From positions 1,054,001 to 1,118,000 of the forward strand of contig NZ_CP087164.1 in assembly GCF_021172045.1 (NCBI RefSeq): a stretch of 64,000 nucleotides of DNA, read 5' to 3'. The translations under genes were made by a program, and so were the position numbers. Of the stretch, positions 54,299-64,000 are shown piece by piece. This DNA is from Capillimicrobium parvum (lineage in GTDB: Bacteria; Actinomycetota; Thermoleophilia; Solirubrobacterales; Solirubrobacteraceae). Each line of letters opens with the position of its first letter. Positions within the stretch are counted from its first letter, which is position 1. The notes under the pieces are model-generated. The model ran no database searches and had not been told where the DNA came from. It worked only from the letters and a program-made list of their open reading frames with translations.

Positions 54299-54326
54299 CC
54301 CTCTCGCCAGGCGGCCTTCGTGTTTC
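54294..54326 (+). terminator. degenerate terminator hairpin after att copy 3
   Basis: aagccccct/aggcggcctt with loop ctcgcc and a weak tail tcgtgttt. The stem has a mismatch and a bulge compared with copies 1 and 2. Confidence 0.4.
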
Positions 54327-54340
54327 GGGGCCGCTCACTC

Positions 54341-54370
54341 TTGACTGATTCCAGAAGAAAGCTCTAGGGT
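54341..54370 (+). promoter_or_regulatory. probable fur-katG promoter
   Basis: ttgact at 54341 and tagggt at 54365, spaced 18 bp, 6 bp before the GTG start. Initiation here would give a nearly leaderless transcript, common in actinobacteria. A Fur-type box would be expected to overlap it, but I cannot define one. Confidence 0.45.
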
Positions 54371-54376
54371 GCCCGG

Positions 54377-57051
<2,675 letters not shown>

Positions 57052-57327
57052 GTTCGAGGCTCACGCAGAGCGGGCATCGCGCGAGCCGGAAGTTCGGCCG
57101 GGCGGTGCCCGCTGCTGCTGACATCGGCACCAACTGGGTGATACCGGACCGTCACCACCAGTGACGAAGCGGGCCCCGGCCATGTCCCTCCGGGTACCGA
57201 CGGGCGCCAAGGAAGCGCATCGTGGCGCGCGGCCACGATCTCGACGAACCGGACTACGTCCTCAACCGCCGGCCGACGGCCGGATCGCGCTCGGTGCGAT
57301 GGTCGAGGTCGGATGGATCCGACGCCG
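57052..57327. other. 276-bp spacer, no gene
   Basis: No supported gene between katG and the convergent decarboxylase gene. No clear terminator hairpin was identified. Confidence 0.5.
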
Positions 57328-58137
57328 TCAGTCGCCGGCCAGCACGCCATCGCCCGCGGTCACAGACTGGCCGATGGACGGGTCGTGGTAGTCCTTGAGG
57401 ATGGTTCCGTAGTCGAGTTCGACGTGCATCAGCGCGTAGGTGGCCTCAATTGGACCGATCGGCGTCAAGGAGGCCAGCGGGTCCAGAGCGCCTTGCGTCC
57501 CGAGCGTCAACGTGGCGGGCCCGGTGTACACCTCGGGGCGGCCGTCGGATCCGACCACCGCGTGCGCGGCCATGTCGTCCCGCACGAGCTGCAGCACCGC
57601 CGGTGGCTGGCCCCGCTCCGCGCCGGGGATGATCTTCAGGCACAGCCCGGGATGGGCGGGCAGCGCGTCCGGGTCGCCCCAGCGCTCCAGACGCATGCGG
57701 GCGGTCGCGATCGCGCAGCCGGTCGGGCGCTCGAGAGACGCGACGATCTCCTCCGCCACGCAATCCACGCTGATGTCCGCCAGCTTCTTCGAGTCACCCC
57801 AGAGCTCCCGGCCCGCTGCGAGGGCCGAGTCGCTGGTGACCCAGAGGAACGCCTCGAAGAAATACGGGTTTCCGCGAAAGACGCACTCGATGAACGCATA
57901 GCAGCCCTGATGGGGCCCCCACGTGCTGAACGGCGTGTCCTGGAACCAGAGCACCACGCGCGGCGCATCGCTGAGCGGCTCGACCTCCTCCGGCAGCAGG
58001 TCGAGGACCGGATCCAGGTGCGTCTCGTAGCTGATCAGCAGGTTCTTGCTGTTGCGATAGAAATGCGGCGGCGCCGGAATCAGCCCACCCCATGTCGGTC
58101 CGCTGAAGGTCATCCGGTCGGGCGTCAGTCTTCCCAT
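57328..58137 (-). CDS. acetoacetate decarboxylase family protein (copy A)
   Basis: A 269-residue member of the acetoacetate decarboxylase family (ADC). The opening TPDRMTFSGPTWGGLIPAPP is followed by the active-site lysine pair in GRELWGDSKKLADI, and GPATLTLGTQGALDPLASL near the end. The substrate may be acetoacetate or another beta-keto or aromatic acid. ATG 58137. It is 31 bp downstream of a second homologue; the two share GRELWG(D/Y)SKKLA. Confidence 0.88.
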   Translation of the reverse strand: MGRLTPDRMTFSGPTWGGLIPAPPHFYRNSKNLLISYETHLDPVLDLLPEEVEPLSDAPRVVLWFQDTPFSTWGPHQGCYAFIECVFRGNPYFFEAFLWVTSDSALAAGRELWGDSKKLADISVDCVAEEIVASLERPTGCAIATARMRLERWGDPDALPAHPGLCLKIIPGAERGQPPAVLQLVRDDMAAHAVVGSDGRPEVYTGPATLTLGTQGALDPLASLTPIGPIEATYALMHVELDYGTILKDYHDPSIGQSVTAGDGVLAGD

Positions 58138-58168
58138 GTCTCGCTCGATTCGTGAGTGGGCGTTGGCG

Positions 58169-58978
58169 TCAGGTGTAGGTGCGAACGATCTGGCCGGGGT
58201 GCAGCACAGCGTCGAACGTGCCGTAGTAGCCCCCCAGGACGTCGAGCACGGGCAACGTGTGCACCGGGTCGACGGCCGTCGGCACATCGAACGCGATGCT
58301 CGCCGTGGTACCGAACCAGGCCTCCGTCATCCCGTCCGGCGCGGTGCGGGGTGTGACCGGAAAGCGTGTCTCGACCAGCTGGGCGACGTCCGTCGGATAG
58401 CGCCCAGGGTCCGTGCTCGGGATGACCCGCAGGCTGAACACCGGGACGTCCTCGAACTCGGCGGGCTCGGCAGGCCGGTCGATCTTCAAGACCGCGGTGA
58501 GCAGCCGCACCGGCTCCGGGCGGCTCAGCGTCGCCCACACCACGTCGGCCTCCTGGCCCATCTCGATGTGTGCCAGCTTCTTCGAGTAGCCCCACAGCTC
58601 GCGGCCGCCGGCCAGCGGCGGCTCGCTGGTGACGTAGATGTAGGGCACGTATATGCCGCGGCGCTTCGTGCCCTCGTCGTCCGTGAGTTCGACCTCGGCC
58701 AGGAAGCCGCACTCCCGGTACGGGCCGAAGGTGCTGAACCGGTAGTCCGAGATCATCGCGGTCACGATCGGCTCGTCCCCGAGCGGGCGCAGGCCCGGCG
58801 GCAGGTGCCGGCCCAACGCGTCTGCCCTGGTCCGGTAGGCGATCATCATCGTCTGGGACCCGCGGTAGTAGAACGGCGGCTCTCCGTAGAGGGGCGCTGT
58901 CACGGGCATCGCCCGCCGGAGGTCCGATGCGGACAGCCCGGCGGTGGCGGTGTCCTCTCGGGGTGGTGTTACGGTCAT
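58169..58978 (-). CDS. acetoacetate decarboxylase family protein (copy B)
   Basis: A 269-residue homologue of the downstream gene, with LYGEPPFYYRGSQTMMIAYR, the lysine pair in GRELWGYSKKLAHI, and VTAMISDYRFSTFGPYRECG. Tandem divergent copies suggest a hetero-oligomer or two substrates. ATG 58978. It follows the permease gene by 29 bp, so transport and decarboxylation are probably linked. Confidence 0.88.
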   Translation of the reverse strand: MTVTPPREDTATAGLSASDLRRAMPVTAPLYGEPPFYYRGSQTMMIAYRTRADALGRHLPPGLRPLGDEPIVTAMISDYRFSTFGPYRECGFLAEVELTDDEGTKRRGIYVPYIYVTSEPPLAGGRELWGYSKKLAHIEMGQEADVVWATLSRPEPVRLLTAVLKIDRPAEPAEFEDVPVFSLRVIPSTDPGRYPTDVAQLVETRFPVTPRTAPDGMTEAWFGTTASIAFDVPTAVDPVHTLPVLDVLGGYYGTFDAVLHPGQIVRTYT

Positions 58979-59007
58979 CGCTCTCTCCGATTCGTTGCGG
59001 TGGTCGC

Positions 59008-60498
59008 TCAGCCGGCCGCCTCGGGCCGCACGTCGCCGTCCTCGCCGGCGAACACGTCGATCTCACGGCGACCGGGATGGAGGTGGCCGGCCACCAGGCC
59101 GAAGACCGCCACGACCACGAGCAGCCACGGCAGATGGCTGACGATCCACGCGTCGCTTCCCGTGATCGCGGAGAAGTTGTCGATGATCAGGACGCACGCG
59201 GTCGTGAGCCCCGCGAAGGCGAGGATGGGCGCCACCACGCGGCCGAACAGGCTGACCGTGGTCTCGTTGCGCAGGTAGGCGATCACCGCGATGGAGGTCG
59301 CGGCCATCAGCGCCAGGACACCCAGAGTCCCGACCCCGCCCGTGACGGCCGCCATGTCGAGGTACGGATCCGCGCCCGCGATCGCGAAGATCGCCACGAT
59401 GACGGCCATCAGCGTGAACTGGGTCATGCCCGCGATGTAGGGCGTCTTGTAGCGCGGGTGTGTCCGCCCGAGGGCGCTGGGCAGCAACCCGGCGCGCCCG
59501 AACGCGAACAGGTACCGCGACGTCATGTTGTGGATCGCGATCATGATCGCGAAGAGGCTCGTCATCAGCAGCCAGTTGACGGCATGGCTCGACCAGCCGC
59601 CGAGGTTCGCTGCGGCGATGCCGGGAACGAACGCGCCGGGGTCGCTCAACGCGTTCTCCTCGAGCTTGGCCGCCGGCTGCGAGGCCACCACAGCCCAGGT
59701 CGTGAGCGTGTAGCTGATCGTGATGAACAGCACGGCCGCGTAGGTCGCGCGGCGCACCGTGCGCCGTGGATCCTTGGCCTCCTCGCCGAAAATCGCCGTC
59801 GCCTCGAACCCGATGAACGAGAGGAACGCAAAGGCGAACGCAACGCCGGGAGCGCCGGAGAAGATTTCCTTCGGCGAGAACGACGACAGCGAGAACGCGC
59901 CGAAGCCGTTCTGGACGAGCACCGCGACGTCCATCGCCAGCAGAAGGGCGACCTCGCAGAGCAGGAACACCCCGAGCAGCCGGGCGTTGAGCTCGACCCC
60001 CCGGACCCCCAGCACCGTGACGACGGCGAGCGTCCCGAAGGCGAAGACCTCCCATGGGATGTTCACGCTGAGTTCCGCGTTGAAGACGTAGTTCGCGAAG
60101 TAGCCCATGTAGCCGATCGTGAAGATCGCGAGCAGGTTGTACGCGACGTTGGCCACCCAGCCGGCCGCCACGCCGGGCGTCCGCCCCAGACCAGCCGAGA
60201 CGTACGCGTAGAACGCGCCGGCGTTCGTGATGCGCTGGCTCATGGCCGTGTAGCCGACGCTGAACAGGCAGAGGACCACGCCGGCCAGGACGTACGTCCC
60301 GGGCGCGCCGATGCCGTTGCCGAACCCGATGATGATCGGGAGGTTGCCGACCGCCACCGCAAGCGGGCTTGAAGTCGCGACGACGAAGAAGAGGATCGCC
60401 ACGACGCCCATCGCGGCCGGGCGCAGCGAGTTGCGTCGCCCGTCGTCGGTCGGGGTGGACGCCCCCGTGGCGCCCGGCTGGACCGTTATCTCCGCCAT
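59008..60498 (-). CDS. APC-superfamily amino acid/amine permease
   Basis: A 496-residue transporter with about 12 membrane helices. The first helices carry VVATSSPLAVAVGNLPIIIG and the typical APC pattern; later come FLSFIGFEATAIFGEEAKDP (the conserved GFE..GEE box) and HNMTSRYLFAFGRAGLLP. It is likely an importer for an amino acid, amine or keto-acid substrate. ATG 60498 is supported by GAGGAG about 10 bp upstream; longer in-frame codons are dismissed. Confidence 0.9.
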   Translation of the reverse strand: MAEITVQPGATGASTPTDDGRRNSLRPAAMGVVAILFFVVATSSPLAVAVGNLPIIIGFGNGIGAPGTYVLAGVVLCLFSVGYTAMSQRITNAGAFYAYVSAGLGRTPGVAAGWVANVAYNLLAIFTIGYMGYFANYVFNAELSVNIPWEVFAFGTLAVVTVLGVRGVELNARLLGVFLLCEVALLLAMDVAVLVQNGFGAFSLSSFSPKEIFSGAPGVAFAFAFLSFIGFEATAIFGEEAKDPRRTVRRATYAAVLFITISYTLTTWAVVASQPAAKLEENALSDPGAFVPGIAAANLGGWSSHAVNWLLMTSLFAIMIAIHNMTSRYLFAFGRAGLLPSALGRTHPRYKTPYIAGMTQFTLMAVIVAIFAIAGADPYLDMAAVTGGVGTLGVLALMAATSIAVIAYLRNETTVSLFGRVVAPILAFAGLTTACVLIIDNFSAITGSDAWIVSHLPWLLVVVAVFGLVAGHLHPGRREIDVFAGEDGDVRPEAAG

Positions 60499-60712
60499 GA
60501 CTGCTCTCCTCTCCTCGGAGGACGACCGGGGCGGCTCTGTGCTGCCCCGGGTGCCGACCTCTCCGTTCGACCCCGGGCGAGACTCACAGCGTCCCGGCAG
60601 ACCGTCAATGGCGGTGTCTGCCAAAAGCAAGGCAAGCCGCTTGGCAGCGGGCCCCAAATCGTTTTAGGCTTCGCCGGCCTTGGCCGCCCTTCGAGAGCAC
60701 CCGTCGCCCCCC

Positions 60713-62383
60713 ATGCAGCCGGCACAGCCTGTCCCGGGACCGGTCGAGGACCTGCTTCGCCGGCTCTTGGCCGCCGGCACGGTGGGCGCCGCCGCTCAGG
60801 CGGCTGTGGACACCGTCTGCGACGCGCTGCAGGTCGAGGTCAGCTGGAGCGGGATCATCGAGGAGAACTCGCTGACGATGGCCGCGTACAACGGCCTGCA
60901 CACGACCGAGATGGCCGCGCTGTGGCGTCTGGAGATCGGACACGGCATCGGCGGGAGGGTCGCGCAGGAGGGACGGACGATCCGGGTTCGGGACTACCGG
61001 CGCGATCCGCGTCGCGTTCCCGTGATGAAACACCTCATCGACGGCGAGCATCTGCGGTCGTCGATCTGCGCTCCGCTGGTCTGCGGCTCCGAGATCCTCG
61101 GGGTCCTGTACGCAGCCGAGCGCTTCTCCCGGGACTGGACGGACGACGAGGTGCGCTTCGTCACGAGCGTCGGACGTGACACGGGCGTGGCGCTTTCGCT
61201 GATCAGGCGACACCGCCAGGATCGGCTGGAGTCGGAGGACGCCGTTCGATCGGCGCGAGAGCGAGCGAGGAGCATCGACGCAGTCAAGGTCCTGGCCGGC
61301 ACCCTGGCCGGCGCCGACGACATTGGACCGGGGATCGCGGTGCTGGCGTGCCACCTCGGCATGCACATCGAGCTGCTGAACTCGGACCGCGAGTTGTTGC
61401 GCGAGGCGCCCCAGCCGGGCGGCGGCACGGCCCACGTGCGGTTCGAGACGGCGGTCGGAGAGGAGCTGCCCGCGTTGCTGCGAGTCCGCGGCGACCGGGA
61501 CCTGGACGCGACCGAGCGGGAGCTGGTGGAGGTGTGCAGCGGCCTCATAGCGCTGCAGTTGCTGCGTGAGCGCGCCGCCCTCCAGATGGAGCTACGGGTC
61601 CACGGCGAGCTCTTCGACGACCTGCTCGAAGGGCGGGTCGATGATCACCTCCGGCTGCTGGAACGTGCCGCCCTGCTCGGCGTCGATCTCAAGGCCCCCC
61701 GGTACGTCGCCTGCATCGGACCGCATGTCGGCGAGGGCGGCGAATGCGACGACACGCACGCGGCGTTCAGCCGGGGCGCGCTCGACCGACTGGAGCACGA
61801 CCTCGGCCGTCACTGCCCCCGTGCCATCCTCATGCCGCGGCGTGGTGAGGTGGTCGCGCTGCTGGAGCCGGAGAAGACAGCCCGCAAGAAGGTCGATGAA
61901 GCCCTGCGGCTCGTCGTTGGCTCGACCGCCGAGACGGGGGCCCTGGCCGCGGGGCTCGGGCGGATGTGTGTCGGCCTCGGCGACTACGAGGACTCGTACG
62001 CCGAGGCCCGGATGGCCCTGAACCTCGCACGGCGACGGTGGCGAGCGGGCGAGGTCCTCTCGCCGGCAGATCTCGGGTTCTACGGGCTGGTGGGCCGCGC
62101 CTCGACGCGGCAGTCGCTCGAGTCGATGGTGGCGAGCGCGCTCGGGCCACTGCTCGAGGCGGATGCCGCCGGGGCGTCGGCGTACGTCAAGACGCTCGAT
62201 GTGTACCTCGCCAGCGACCGGCGCCTCGAGAGGACTGCGAACGACCTGCACGTGCACCCCAACACGGTCCGCTACCGCCTGACGAAGATCCAGGAGATGC
62301 TCGGCGTGAGCCTACGCGACGTCGAGGAGCGCTTCCTGCTCGAGCTCGCCCTCCGTGTCCGCGCTGCGCTCGATCAGCAATAG
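60713..62383 (+). CDS. GAF-PucR-type transcriptional regulator
   Basis: A 556-residue regulator. A GAF domain lies at about 30-165 (TMAAYNGLHTTEMAALWRLE, SICAPLVCGSEILGVLYAAE). A middle region and a C-terminal PucR HTH (ANDLHVHPNTVRYRLTKIQE, near residue 510) follow. It probably senses a small molecule and controls the divergent permease-decarboxylase genes. ATG 60713; an in-frame TTG at 60680 would add 11 residues. Confidence 0.88.
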   Translation: MQPAQPVPGPVEDLLRRLLAAGTVGAAAQAAVDTVCDALQVEVSWSGIIEENSLTMAAYNGLHTTEMAALWRLEIGHGIGGRVAQEGRTIRVRDYRRDPRRVPVMKHLIDGEHLRSSICAPLVCGSEILGVLYAAERFSRDWTDDEVRFVTSVGRDTGVALSLIRRHRQDRLESEDAVRSARERARSIDAVKVLAGTLAGADDIGPGIAVLACHLGMHIELLNSDRELLREAPQPGGGTAHVRFETAVGEELPALLRVRGDRDLDATERELVEVCSGLIALQLLRERAALQMELRVHGELFDDLLEGRVDDHLRLLERAALLGVDLKAPRYVACIGPHVGEGGECDDTHAAFSRGALDRLEHDLGRHCPRAILMPRRGEVVALLEPEKTARKKVDEALRLVVGSTAETGALAAGLGRMCVGLGDYEDSYAEARMALNLARRRWRAGEVLSPADLGFYGLVGRASTRQSLESMVASALGPLLEADAAGASAYVKTLDVYLASDRRLERTANDLHVHPNTVRYRLTKIQEMLGVSLRDVEERFLLELALRVRAALDQQ

Positions 62384-62424
62384 CTCAGCCCTTGGTCCGC
62401 CACGGTCAATCGGTGGATCCGGGT

Positions 62425-63459
62425 CTAGGCACCGATGAAGGCGCTGCTCTCTCGCACCCGCAGCACCGCCGGGATGGTCACCGGCGCCTCGGCATCCTCG
62501 CCACGGATGCGGCTCAAGAGGAGCTCCACGGCGGCGCGGCCGACCTCAGCCGGATCGAGATCGAGCGCCGTCACCGGTGGGTGGCCCTGGCGTGCATCGA
62601 TGCTGTCGATCCCGGTCGCGACGAGCAGGTCGCCGGGCACCGAGAGCCCACGCGCCCTGGCCGCCCGCATGACCTCGCCCGCGTAACGCTCCGGTAGGCC
62701 GATGATCGCGTCGGGGGCGCGCGGGCCATCGAGCAGCACGCCGGCTCGCTCGCAGGCAGTCAGCTCTGCGGCCGTCCCGTTGGCCGCATCGACGATCGGT
62801 TCGAGGCCGTGCTCCTGAGTCCAGGCGAGGTAGCCGCGAAGAGAGTCGACCGTCCAGGCGTTGCCCCAGCCCGAGGTCAGCAGGGCGATCCGCCGCGCGC
62901 CCGACGCGTGCAGGTGGTCGAGCAACACGCGCATGCATTGGGCGTTGTCGGAGTTGACGTGCCAGCGGTGGTCCGGGTGGTCGGGATCGCGCTCGATCGT
63001 CACGACCGGCTTGTCCAAGCGCCGGCAGAACTCGAGCTGCCCATCGCCGGGGACCGTGTCGCACAGGATGGCGCCGTCCACCGCGAGGTCCTCGAGGTCC
63101 TGGTACGAGCGCAGCGGCGGTGAGATCAGCAGCCGGTGGTCGTTGTGCAGGGCGGTCGCGGTTGCGGCGCGGATGACGTGCATGTAGGCGTCGAAGCTGA
63201 GCTCCTCGGGGCGGTCGCTCGCCGCCTCAACGCTCGAGAGCACCAGCGCCAGCGTGCCGGTGCGCGACGTGCGCAGCGCCCGGGCGATCCGGCTCGCCCG
63301 GTAACCGAGCTCCTCGGCCGCGGCCGCCACGCGCTCCGCGGTCTCCGGCTTCACGGTGCCCCGGCCGTTGAGGGCGAGCGACACCGTCGCGGGCGAGACG
63401 CCCGCGGCGGCGGCGACGTCCCGGATCGTCGCGCGAGGCTCCATGGACGAGGCGCCCAT
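62425..63459 (-). CDS. LacI-family transcriptional repressor
   Basis: A 344-residue regulator: N-terminal HTH ATIRDVAAAAGVSPATVSLA with hinge helix ARALRTSRTGTLALVLSS, and a periplasmic-binding-protein-like effector domain (GTVKPETAERV, RIALLTSGWGNAWTVDSLRG). It normally binds sugars or nucleosides. It is divergent from the MMPL-type transporter gene and may control it. ATG 63459; a second ATG at 63444 is possible. Confidence 0.92.
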   Translation of the reverse strand: MGASSMEPRATIRDVAAAAGVSPATVSLALNGRGTVKPETAERVAAAAEELGYRASRIARALRTSRTGTLALVLSSVEAASDRPEELSFDAYMHVIRAATATALHNDHRLLISPPLRSYQDLEDLAVDGAILCDTVPGDGQLEFCRRLDKPVVTIERDPDHPDHRWHVNSDNAQCMRVLLDHLHASGARRIALLTSGWGNAWTVDSLRGYLAWTQEHGLEPIVDAANGTAAELTACERAGVLLDGPRAPDAIIGLPERYAGEVMRAARARGLSVPGDLLVATGIDSIDARQGHPPVTALDLDPAEVGRAAVELLLSRIRGEDAEAPVTIPAVLRVRESSAFIGA

Positions 63460-63593
63460 CGCAAGGCCACGCTACCAGTCGCCGTTCGCGCCCACCGACC
63501 GTCGGTCGCGGGCGCAACCACACGACCGGCTCCAGGCGGCAGCCTGCGCCGGGAAGCTTTTGGGAAGCCGGCGGGCCTAGCGTCGCGCCGGTC

Positions 63594-64000
63594 ATGAACG
63601 AACGGCACACACCCACATCGCGCCGGGCGCTCGGGCTCTTCGGACGCCTGGGCCGCTGGTCGGCGCACCACCGCCGCGCGGTCTTCGTCGCGTGGGCGGT
63701 GCTCATCCTCGCTCTCGGCGCCTTCGCCCCGCGGGCCGAGCACGCCCTCTCCGGCGGCGGCTGGCAGGCGGACGGCTCGGAGTCCGTTGCCGCCCGCAGC
63801 CTGATCGACCGGCACTTCGGTGGCGAGGGCAGCTACGCGTTGGCCGTCGTCGTCAGCTCCCGCGCGCACGCAGCGGGCGATCCGGTGTTTCGTCACGCAG
63901 TGGCAGCCGCGGCGCGGGTGCTGCGCGACGAGCCGGCGGTGGCGGCGGTGACGTTGCCGCAGCCGGGCCGGTCGGTCTCGCGTGACGGGCACGTGGCGGT
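63594..64000 (+). CDS. MMPL/RND-family transporter (3' truncated by window)
   Basis: The first 135 residues of an MMPL-type exporter. The N-terminus has the family start RLGRWSAHHRRAVFVAWAVL with the first membrane helix (about 28-49, AVFVAWAVLILALGAFAP), then ALSGGGWQADGSESVAARSL and the first periplasmic loop. The reading frame remains open to the right edge. ATG 63594. MMPL proteins export lipids, drugs or siderophores. Confidence 0.85.
   Translation, partial: MNERHTPTSRRALGLFGRLGRWSAHHRRAVFVAWAVLILALGAFAPRAEHALSGGGWQADGSESVAARSLIDRHFGGEGSYALAVVVSSRAHAAGDPVFRHAVAAAARVLRDEPAVAAVTLPQPGRSVSRDGHVA

Overview
The window is high-GC DNA (about 70%) with short intergenic gaps, many GTG starts and 1-4 bp start/stop overlaps. 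Together with the gene set (parvulin foldase, MazG, enolase, FtsB/DivIC, a DhnA-type class I aldolase, CsrA, an FurA-KatG pair, PucR and HxlR regulators), this suggests an actinobacterium, most likely of the class Thermoleophilia (Solirubrobacter/Conexibacter-like). The organism call is inference from gene content and style; no marker such as 16S rRNA is present.

Bases 1-26,735 are core chromosome. Housekeeping genes come first: foldase, mazG, eno, ftsB, csrA, a thermonuclease, fructose-bisphosphate aldolase and a YbdK-type carboxylate-amine ligase. Smaller units follow: a rhomboid-like protein that has lost its catalytic residues, a UPF0173 hydrolase, a lone Lrp-type sensor domain, a lipoprotein, a CsaA-like protein, a sigma factor fused to an anti-sigma-like zinc finger and membrane segment, tRNA-Leu(UAA), and a solute-binding/VWA fusion with a membrane coiled-coil partner. 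After these come an HxlR regulator divergent from a DsbA-like oxidoreductase, an FUSC transporter, a ThDP enzyme, Ppx, and a TetR-controlled multicopper oxidase / beta-helix / cupredoxin operon. A VapBC pair precedes the initiator tRNA-Met gene.

Bases 26,693-54,298 are accessory DNA integrated at the 3' end of the initiator tRNA-Met. The last 52 bp of the tRNA and its flank recur at 49,852 and 54,247. Each copy is flanked by paired GGCATCAA-like direct repeats at matching distances, the pattern expected of integrase arm sites. This gives two tandem elements. Element 1 (about 23.2 kb) carries a translationally coupled SNF2 helicase / DUF1156 DNA methylase / DUF499 ATPase operon, which is a probable anti-phage system. 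It also carries an operon of excisionase, HTH protein, a very large tyrosine-recombinase-like protein and a canonical tyrosine integrase. An HNH nuclease with an unknown partner, XRE regulators with clear operators, and several decayed genes make up the rest. Element 2 (about 4.4 kb) has complete-looking ends but no recombinase, and carries a BrkB/YihY membrane protein, a PRC-barrel protein, a cysteine-poor FmdB-like protein and a GAF/LuxR-like regulator.

Bases 54,299-64,000 look like chromosome again: fur-katG, two tandem acetoacetate-decarboxylase homologues with an amino-acid/amine permease and a divergent GAF-PucR regulator, a LacI regulator, and the start of an MMPL transporter that runs off the right edge.

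The best candidates for new biology are the three-gene helicase-methylase-ATPase operon (DISARM class 1-like but without drmA, drmB or drmC), the double-recombinase operon, and the tandem att architecture that may let element 2 move in trans.
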